Of a DNA stretch of 64,000 nt, positions 58,663 to 64,000 are shown piece after piece; the stretch's first letter is position 1; each line of letters starts with the position of its first letter. The DNA is from Opitutia bacterium (lineage in GTDB: Bacteria; Verrucomicrobiota; Verrucomicrobiia; Opitutales; Opitutaceae). The stretch spans positions 1,178,001-1,242,000 of the forward strand of contig JACRHT010000017.1 of NCBI GenBank assembly GCA_016217545.1. The letters are read 5' to 3'. A program made the position numbers and the translations under genes. The notes under the pieces were generated by a model. That model worked only from the letters and a program-made list of their open reading frames with translations, had not been told where the DNA came from and made no database searches.

Positions 58663-60033
58663 ATGTCCCGCCGGTCACCCGCGTTGCTTTTTCTCGGCCT
58701 CTTCCTCGCGCTCGCCGCGCTCGTCGTCGCGCCCGGCTGCGCCTCGAAGTCCGCCAAGAAACCCGCGCCGCGACCCGCGCCCGCCGCGCCGGCGCCCACT
58801 CCGCGGCCCGAAGCGCCACCCGAAAAACTCCCGCCCGTCATGCTCGGCATCGACGTGCTCGAGGCCGACGGCTTCAAGGCCATCGCGGGCAAAAAAATCG
58901 GCCTGCTCACCCACGCCGCCGGCCTGAACCGGCGCGGCGAGCCGACGTGGAGCGTGCTGCGTCGCGCGCCGCAATCGAAGCTCGTCACGCTCTTCGCCCC
59001 CGAGCACGGCCTCGACGGCACCATCGCCGCCTCGGTCAACTTCGCCGACTCGATCCACGCCCCAACTGGCGTGCCGATCTACTCCACGCACGGCAAGACG
59101 CGCAAGCCGACCAAGGCCATGCTCAAGGGCCTCGACGCCGTCGTGATCGACCTGCAGGACATCGGCTCGCGCTCCTACACGTTCGCCAGCGCGATGCTCG
59201 CGATGATGGCGGCGTGTTTCGAAAACAACATCGAAGTCATCGTGCTCGACCGGCCGAACCCGCTCGGCGGCCTGAAGGTCGACGGCCCGCCGCTCGACGC
59301 CGAGTTCAAGAGCTACGTCGGCGCCTTCCGCACGCCCTACGTGCACGGCCTAACGCTCGGCGAACTCGCGCGCATGGCCAAGGACCTGCCGCGCATGCTC
59401 TACATCCCGAACGTCATCGACACCCCCGAAGCCGCGCGCGAGAAGGGCCGGCTCACCGTCATCCCGATGCGCGGCTGGACGCGTGCGATGCGCTGGCCCG
59501 AGACCGGCCTGCGCTGGGTGCCGACCTCGCCGATGGTGCCGACCTACGAAGCGGCCGTCGGCTACGCCATGATCGGACTCGGCACGCAGGACAGCGGCTG
59601 GAAGTCCGGCATCGGCAAAGACTATCCGTTCCGCGGCATCCATTTTCCGAAGAAAACGCCCGACGAGATCATCAAGGCGATGGAAGCCTACAAAATTCCC
59701 GGCGTGAAATTCCTCAAAATGAACGGCGTCTCACGCGAGGGCAAAGTCGTGCCCGGCGTCTACGTCGAGGTGGTCGATTGGGACAAATGGCGCCCGACCG
59801 AAGTCTCGTTCTACATGCAGAAGCAGGCCGTGCTGTGGTCGAAGCTGAATCCCTACGCGAGCCTCACCGCCGCGGAGACGCGGACGTTCAACATCCACGT
59901 CGGCTCCGCCGCCTGGCTCAACGCGATCCGCACGCAAGGCGGCCGCGTCGACGTCTCGCTCTTCACCAAGAACTGGTCGGAGCGCGCCGCGACCTTCCAG
60001 CAGACGAGCCGCAAATACTGGCTCTATCAGTAA
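58663..60033 (+). CDS. NamZ-like (DUF1343) exo-beta-N-acetylmuramidase, lipoprotein
   Basis: This is a 456-residue protein. The signal peptide ends in a lipobox (VVAPGC), so Cys25 is lipidated. A Pro/Ala linker follows. The DUF1343 core shows GLLTHAAGLNRRGEPTWSVL, LFAPEHGLDG, VVIDLQDIGSRSYTFASAML, VLDRPNPLGG and LGTQDSGW. NamZ, the characterised member of this family, removes N-acetylmuramic acid from the end of muropeptides, so a cell-wall recycling role in the periplasm is likely. ATG at 58663 is fixed by the lipobox; the open frame upstream crosses the REP-like repeat. Confidence 0.88.
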   Translation: MSRRSPALLFLGLFLALAALVVAPGCASKSAKKPAPRPAPAAPAPTPRPEAPPEKLPPVMLGIDVLEADGFKAIAGKKIGLLTHAAGLNRRGEPTWSVLRRAPQSKLVTLFAPEHGLDGTIAASVNFADSIHAPTGVPIYSTHGKTRKPTKAMLKGLDAVVIDLQDIGSRSYTFASAMLAMMAACFENNIEVIVLDRPNPLGGLKVDGPPLDAEFKSYVGAFRTPYVHGLTLGELARMAKDLPRMLYIPNVIDTPEAAREKGRLTVIPMRGWTRAMRWPETGLRWVPTSPMVPTYEAAVGYAMIGLGTQDSGWKSGIGKDYPFRGIHFPKKTPDEIIKAMEAYKIPGVKFLKMNGVSREGKVVPGVYVEVVDWDKWRPTEVSFYMQKQAVLWSKLNPYASLTAAETRTFNIHVGSAAWLNAIRTQGGRVDVSLFTKNWSERAATFQQTSRKYWLYQ

Positions 60034-60113
60034 CGCGGGCACGCGTGCGGCAGCGTGGCCATTTGCGGCATTGCGCACCCACCGCTCAACCGCATGCTTC
60101 GGCGCGGCCCCTC

Positions 60114-61067
60114 ATGAAAATGCCCCTGCCCGCCCCCGTCCGCGCGCTTGTGCTCGCGTGCCTGCTGCCCGCCGCCGCGTGGGCGCAAATCACGTTCTCG
60201 TTCGACTACGCCACGTCGGAAAGCGCTTCCGCCGGCTTCAACGACGCCACATTCGGCGCGGCGCGCAAGGCCGCGCTCGAATCCGCCGCCAGCACGCTGG
60301 CCGGTTATTTCACCGGCTACCCGGCGCGCACCGTGACGATCCGCGTCAACGCCTCGCAGACCGACGGCACCGGTTTTCTCGCCAGCGCAGGCAGCCTGTA
60401 TTTCAGCACGGACAACACCTTCCAACCCGGCTTGGTGGCGTCGATGATCCAAAACGGCACCAACTTCGGCCAATCCTACCTCGGCACCGTGCAGTGGGAT
60501 TTCGGCTACAACTGGAGCTACGGCGACACCGTGGCGGGTGGCACCTACGATTTCAAAGCCGTCGCCATGCACGAGCTCACCCACGCTCTCGGCTTCGCGT
60601 CGATCATCACGGCTTCCGGCACGAGCGAGTTTGGCGGCAACACCTGGTCCACGTTCGACCAATTCCTCACCGACGCCGCGGGTAACGCGCTGATCAACTC
60701 CACCACCAAAGCCTACGAGGGCGGCTCCATTCTCACCGATGGGGTGGGCAGCGACGTCTACTTCTCCGGCGCCAACGCCATGGCCGCGAACGGCGGCCAG
60801 CGCGTGCACATCTACTCTCCGGCGAGCTACGCGGAGGGCAGCAGCCTCAGCCACCTCGACACGAATTTCTACACGTCCAACGCCTACCTCATGGAGCATG
60901 CGGTCTCCTCCGGCCTGGCCACGCGCACCCTTTCGGCCATCGAACTCGGCATCCTCGCCGACCTCGGCTACAGCGTCACCGCCGTGCCGGAACCGGCCAG
61001 CTACGCGATCGCGGCGGGCGCGCTGGCGTTGCTGCTCGCGTGGTGCCGCCGCCGCGCGGCCGCCTGA
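60114..61067 (+). CDS. PEP-CTERM metalloprotease-like protein
   Basis: This is a 317-residue protein with a signal peptide (about 1-24, ending AWA). FKAVAMHELTHALGFASII gives an HExxH zinc motif with extended HExxHxxGF, as in the NF038122-type family of PEP-CTERM proteins. LSAIELGILADLGYSV is the usual end of such domains. The C-terminus is VPEPASYAIAAGALALLLAW then an Arg cluster, a PEP-CTERM signal. A third downstream zinc ligand is not obvious, so proteolytic activity is an inference. Confidence 0.83.
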   Translation: MKMPLPAPVRALVLACLLPAAAWAQITFSFDYATSESASAGFNDATFGAARKAALESAASTLAGYFTGYPARTVTIRVNASQTDGTGFLASAGSLYFSTDNTFQPGLVASMIQNGTNFGQSYLGTVQWDFGYNWSYGDTVAGGTYDFKAVAMHELTHALGFASIITASGTSEFGGNTWSTFDQFLTDAAGNALINSTTKAYEGGSILTDGVGSDVYFSGANAMAANGGQRVHIYSPASYAEGSSLSHLDTNFYTSNAYLMEHAVSSGLATRTLSAIELGILADLGYSVTAVPEPASYAIAAGALALLLAWCRRRAAA

Positions 61068-61115
61068 GACTGCTTCCGGGTTTGCGCTGCCGGAGTCGTT
61101 GCGCTTTCAACGCGC

Positions 61116-62405
61116 ATGCTCCGCTTACCCCGCTCGATCCTCCGCGGCGCCGCGTTGGCGCTCGCGTTCGCCGGCACCTTTCTCGCGCTGCGCGCCGCCG
61201 CCCCGGACTTCGACCCCGTCGCTGAAACCGAGAAAATCATGGCGCAGTTGCCGGCCGACGCGCGCGCGAAGTCCGACGCCTATTTCGAAGGCGGCTACTG
61301 GATCCTGCTCTGGGACGTCGTCGTCACGCTCGGCCTCACCGCCCTGCTCTACCGTCTCGGCGTCTACACGAAGCTGCGCACGATCGCCGAGCGCGTGACG
61401 AAATCGCGCGTCGTCCACGGCGCCATCTTCCTCGTGCTGCTCGTGCTCATCGGTTGGATCGTGAACCTGCCTTGGGACTACTACACGGGCTTCGTCCGCG
61501 AGCATCACTACGGGCTCTCGAATCTCAGCGCCGGCGGCTGGCTCGCGGAGCGCGCGAAAGCGCTCATTCCCGGACTGATCATCGCCGTGTTCCTCGGCTC
61601 GCTGCTCTACGCCGCGATTCGCCGCTCGCCCGGCCGCTGGTGGATCCGAGCCGCGATCGCCACGCCGTTCTTCATGATTTTCCTGTTCGCGCTCGCGCCG
61701 GTCTTCATCAGCCCGCTGTTCAACAAATACACGCCGCTCACCGACGCGAAGGTCCGCGACCCGATCCTCTCGATGGCGCGCGCCAACGGCGTGCCGGTGG
61801 ACAACGTCTACCAGTTCGACGCCTCGAAGCAGTCCAAGCGCATCAGCGCGAACGTCAGCGGCGCGCTCAACACCATCCGCGTCTCGCTCAACGACAACCT
61901 CCTCAACCGCTGCACGCCCGCGCAGGTGCAGGCGGTGATGGGGCACGAGCTCGGCCACTACGTGCTCAATCACGTTTACGAACTCGTCATCTATTTCAGT
62001 CTGCTGGTCGGCGCGGGTTTCTGGTTCGTGAACTCGGCCTTCTGGTGGGTGCAACAACGCTGGGGCGAGAAATGGGGCGTGCGCGACATCACCGACTACG
62101 CCGGGCTGCCGATCATCATGGCGTGCTTCTCGGTCTTCATGCTGTTCGCCGAGCCGGTGAAAAACTCCATCATCCGCTCGAACGAGGTCGAAGCCGACAT
62201 CTACGGCCTCAACACCGCGCGCGAGCCCGACGCCTTTGCCCTCACCGCGCTGCAACTCTCCGAATACCGCAAGCTCCACCCCGGCAAATGGGAGGAGATC
62301 CTCTTCTTCGATCACCCGAGCGGCTACAACCGTATCCTCATGTCGATGCGCTGGAAAGCGGAGCACCTGGGCGAGTCCGCCGCGCCGGCGCCGAGCGTGA
62401 AGTAG
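61116..62405 (+). CDS. M48 family membrane metalloprotease (Ste24-like)
   Basis: This is a 429-residue protein with about seven membrane segments. The first is signal-like; VMGHELGHYVLNHVYEL carries the HExxH zinc site and NSIIRSNEVEADIYGLNTA the third ligand (Glu). The N-terminal DYYTGFVREHHYGLSNLS and PLFNKYTPL motifs are those of CAAX prenyl protease 1/Ste24-type enzymes. In bacteria such proteins act in membrane protein quality control. It follows the PEP-CTERM gene by 48 nt. Confidence 0.93.
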   Translation: MLRLPRSILRGAALALAFAGTFLALRAAAPDFDPVAETEKIMAQLPADARAKSDAYFEGGYWILLWDVVVTLGLTALLYRLGVYTKLRTIAERVTKSRVVHGAIFLVLLVLIGWIVNLPWDYYTGFVREHHYGLSNLSAGGWLAERAKALIPGLIIAVFLGSLLYAAIRRSPGRWWIRAAIATPFFMIFLFALAPVFISPLFNKYTPLTDAKVRDPILSMARANGVPVDNVYQFDASKQSKRISANVSGALNTIRVSLNDNLLNRCTPAQVQAVMGHELGHYVLNHVYELVIYFSLLVGAGFWFVNSAFWWVQQRWGEKWGVRDITDYAGLPIIMACFSVFMLFAEPVKNSIIRSNEVEADIYGLNTAREPDAFALTALQLSEYRKLHPGKWEEILFFDHPSGYNRILMSMRWKAEHLGESAAPAPSVK

Positions 62406-62485
62406 TCCGGCGTGAAACAACTCGCCGTCGCCCGGTCGCCCGCGTCCTCCGGGCGCGGGTGCCTCGGATGCTAACCTCCGCTGGC

Positions 62486-62557
62486 GGGCGCGGCTACCGC
62501 CGCGCCGTGCCCATCACGTTAGCCAAGCTTCCGAACGGCGCGGCAGTAGCCGCGCCC
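62486..62557. repeat. Long inverted repeat between M48 and msrB genes
   Basis: A 23-bp arm beginning GGGCGCGGCTACCGCCGCG (62486-62508) is mirrored at 62535-62557 with one mismatch around a 26-nt loop. TTTTTTT follows at 62564-62570, so it may also work as a terminator for the M48 gene. The convergent msrB gene ends 49 nt later. Confidence 0.8.
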
Positions 62558-62605
62558 TCCAGATTTTTTTGGGCGGAGCCGCGACCACTCGCGCGCGACT
62601 GCCGC

Positions 62606-63241
62606 TCACTGCGCCGTCTTCGCCGGGCTGTTCTTCACCGCCCACAGATCATACTCCGCGCGCGGCATGAATTTCAGCGACGCGCTGTTGATGCAGTAGC
62701 GCAAGCCGGTCGGCTTCGGGCCGTCATCGAACACGTGCCCGAGGTGCGAACCGCACACCGCGCAATGCGTCTCGGTGCGCACCATGCCCCAACTCGAGTC
62801 CGTCTCCTCGGCCACGAACGCCTTCTCCAGCGGTTGCCAATAGCTCGGCCAACCGGTGCCGGAGTCGAACTTGTGGCGCGAGTCGAAGAGCGGCGTTTCG
62901 CAGCCGACGCAAAAATAGACGCCGTCCGCATGGTTGTCCCAATACGCGTTCCGGAACGGCGGCTCGGTGCCCTGCTGGCGCGCGACGCGATACTGCTCGG
63001 CGGTGAGTCGCGCGCGCCACTCGGCGTCTGTGCGCTGCACCTTCGCCTTGCTCATGTCGATGACGACCTTCGACGGCAGACCGCACGCGGACTTCGCGTC
63101 GCCGGGCGGGCAATAGGCGGCTTCGGAGGCGGGAGCGTCGGGTTTCGTGGATTTCATGGTCGGGGAATTGGCGGCGAAAACGAGGGAAGCTGCGCCCGCA
63201 AGCACGGCGGCGGCGACAGCGGCGAGAACGGATTTTTTCAT
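62606..63241 (-). CDS. msrB: Exported peptide methionine-R-sulfoxide reductase
   Basis: This is a 211-residue protein with a signal peptide (about 1-24, ending VFA), so it repairs oxidised methionine in the periplasm. Zinc-binding cysteines are in [10 protein letters not shown] and [15 protein letters not shown]. The substrate pocket is [11 protein letters not shown] and the catalytic Cys is in [14 protein letters not shown] short Cys-containing N-terminal extension ([15 protein letters not shown]) is unusual and might serve as resolving or regulatory cysteines. Confidence 0.93.
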   Translation of the reverse strand: MKKSVLAAVAAAVLAGAASLVFAANSPTMKSTKPDAPASEAAYCPPGDAKSACGLPSKVVIDMSKAKVQRTDAEWRARLTAEQYRVARQQGTEPPFRNAYWDNHADGVYFCVGCETPLFDSRHKFDSGTGWPSYWQPLEKAFVAEETDSSWGMVRTETHCAVCGSHLGHVFDDGPKPTGLRYCINSASLKFMPRAEYDLWAVKNSPAKTAQ

Positions 63242-63321
63242 CGGCGGGAGGAGGCTACTCAGGGACTACGGGGAAGCAAACGCGGCGGATGCCACGCTCG
63301 TGGGAGCGGGCGCGACGCCGT

Positions 63322-64000
63322 TTATTCCACGCGGCTGCGAATCTTCCCGTCCGCAAACTCCGTCACGATCGGCTGGCCGGCCGCCACACCCTTGGCCCGC
63401 GAGATCGGCCGACCATCCTCGCCGCGCACAAGCGCGAACCCACGCTTCAACACCGACTGCGGGCTCGCCGACTCCAGACGCTTCCACAGCGCCAGCAGGC
63501 GATGCGACTCAAGTTGCACGCGCCGCTCCGGCGAAGCCGCCGCGAGACGCGCGCGGGCGTGGGCGAGCTGCTCGCGCCGCTCCTGGGTCGACTGCCGCAG
63601 GGCCGCGCCGAGGCGGTTGCCGAGGTCGTCGAGCCGCAGCTGCCGCTGCTCGATCACCGCCGTCGGCGAAAGCAGTCGCAGCCGGCTGCGCGCGTGGTCG
63701 AGGTGCTGGCGCGCGCGCTCGAGGCGCATCGCGGCGATGTCTTCGATCGCCCCGCTGGCGTTGAGCATGCGTTCGACGCACGAGAGGTGACGGCTCGAGA
63801 TCAACTCCGCCGCCGCGCTCGGCGTCTCCGCGCGCACGTCAGCCGCAAAATCACAAAGCGTGTAGTCGATCTCGTGGCCCACCGCCGAGATGATCGGCAC
63901 CGGCGACGCCGCCACGGCGCGCACGAGCGGCTCCTCGTTGAACGCCCAGAGATCTTCGATACTGCCGCCACCGCGACCGATCACGAGCAGGTCGAAGATG
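63322..64000 (-). CDS. xseA: Exodeoxyribonuclease VII large subunit, C-terminal part
   Basis: The gene is cut by the right window edge; about 226 codons are visible. [20 protein letters not shown] and [20 protein letters not shown] are hallmark XseA blocks, followed by TPSAAAELI, a long coiled-coil region and the C-terminal end [15 protein letters not shown]. The enzyme degrades single-stranded DNA with XseB. The catalytic Asp lies in the CDFAADVR block. Confidence 0.93.
   Translation of the reverse strand, partial: IFDLLVIGRGGGSIEDLWAFNEEPLVRAVAASPVPIISAVGHEIDYTLCDFAADVRAETPSAAAELISSRHLSCVERMLNASGAIEDIAAMRLERARQHLDHARSRLRLLSPTAVIEQRQLRLDDLGNRLGAALRQSTQERREQLAHARARLAAASPERRVQLESHRLLALWKRLESASPQSVLKRGFALVRGEDGRPISRAKGVAAGQPIVTEFADGKIRSRVE

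Overview
The window is GC-rich (roughly 65% by eye) and reads as a chromosomal segment of a verrucomicrobium, most likely family Opitutaceae. The grounds are PEP-CTERM tails ending in Arg clusters, a paired DUF1800/DUF1501 locus, pseudopilins with an Ala-Phe cleavage site, a pyrophosphate-type phosphofructokinase and many palindromic extragenic repeats. This placement is an inference from gene content; no rRNA or other marker gene is present. No tRNA, rRNA, CRISPR array, insertion sequence or phage module was seen.

Layout: (1) 1-4573, the end of an RNase E/G gene, an alpha/beta hydrolase, and a divergent MFS/LysR pair with a palindrome between them. (2) 4978-8467, a minus-strand run: a secreted partner protein, a matrixin-like protease with a Gly-rich membrane tail, a small secreted protein and a rhombosortase-like membrane protease. 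(3) 8780-24486, a type II secretion system (T2SS) in two halves. gspD-E-F lie on the plus strand. A GspC-like gene followed by gspG-H-I-J-K-L-M lies on the minus strand. The DUF1800/DUF1501 pair and small genes sit between the halves. (4) 24715-33390, an outer-membrane barrel, PPi-phosphofructokinase, a porin and glutamate synthase. (5) 33427-36393, an aroF-pheA phenylalanine operon preceded by a Phe-rich leader peptide and a terminator/antiterminator, which is a textbook-shaped attenuator. (6) 36486-42884, glycogen synthase, an FAD oxidase, a small helix-turn-helix (HTH) gene bounded by a perfect 21-bp inverted repeat, kynureninase and kynurenine formamidase, and an rRNA methylase. (7) 42980-50098, a run of unrecognised, mostly exported or membrane proteins ending in an Imm31-like gene. 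(8) 50249-53595, an unknown protein paired with a cytochrome c-like protein. (9) 53707-64000, PEP-CTERM proteins, RlmM, a second DAHP synthase, NamZ-like muramidase, an M48 protease, MsrB and the end of xseA.

Three things stand out. The first is the Phe attenuator in front of aroF-pheA, with mutually exclusive stems visible in the sequence. The second is a 21-bp sequence present in the same orientation upstream of both genes that face outward from the small HTH gene, suggesting a regulon for kynurenine breakdown. The third is a rhombosortase-like protease in the same gene run as a protease with a GlyGly-CTERM-like tail, next to a T2SS. In addition, period-7 repeat arrays and palindromic repeats sit at gene starts, and in gspJ and gspK they have become part of the prepilin leader.
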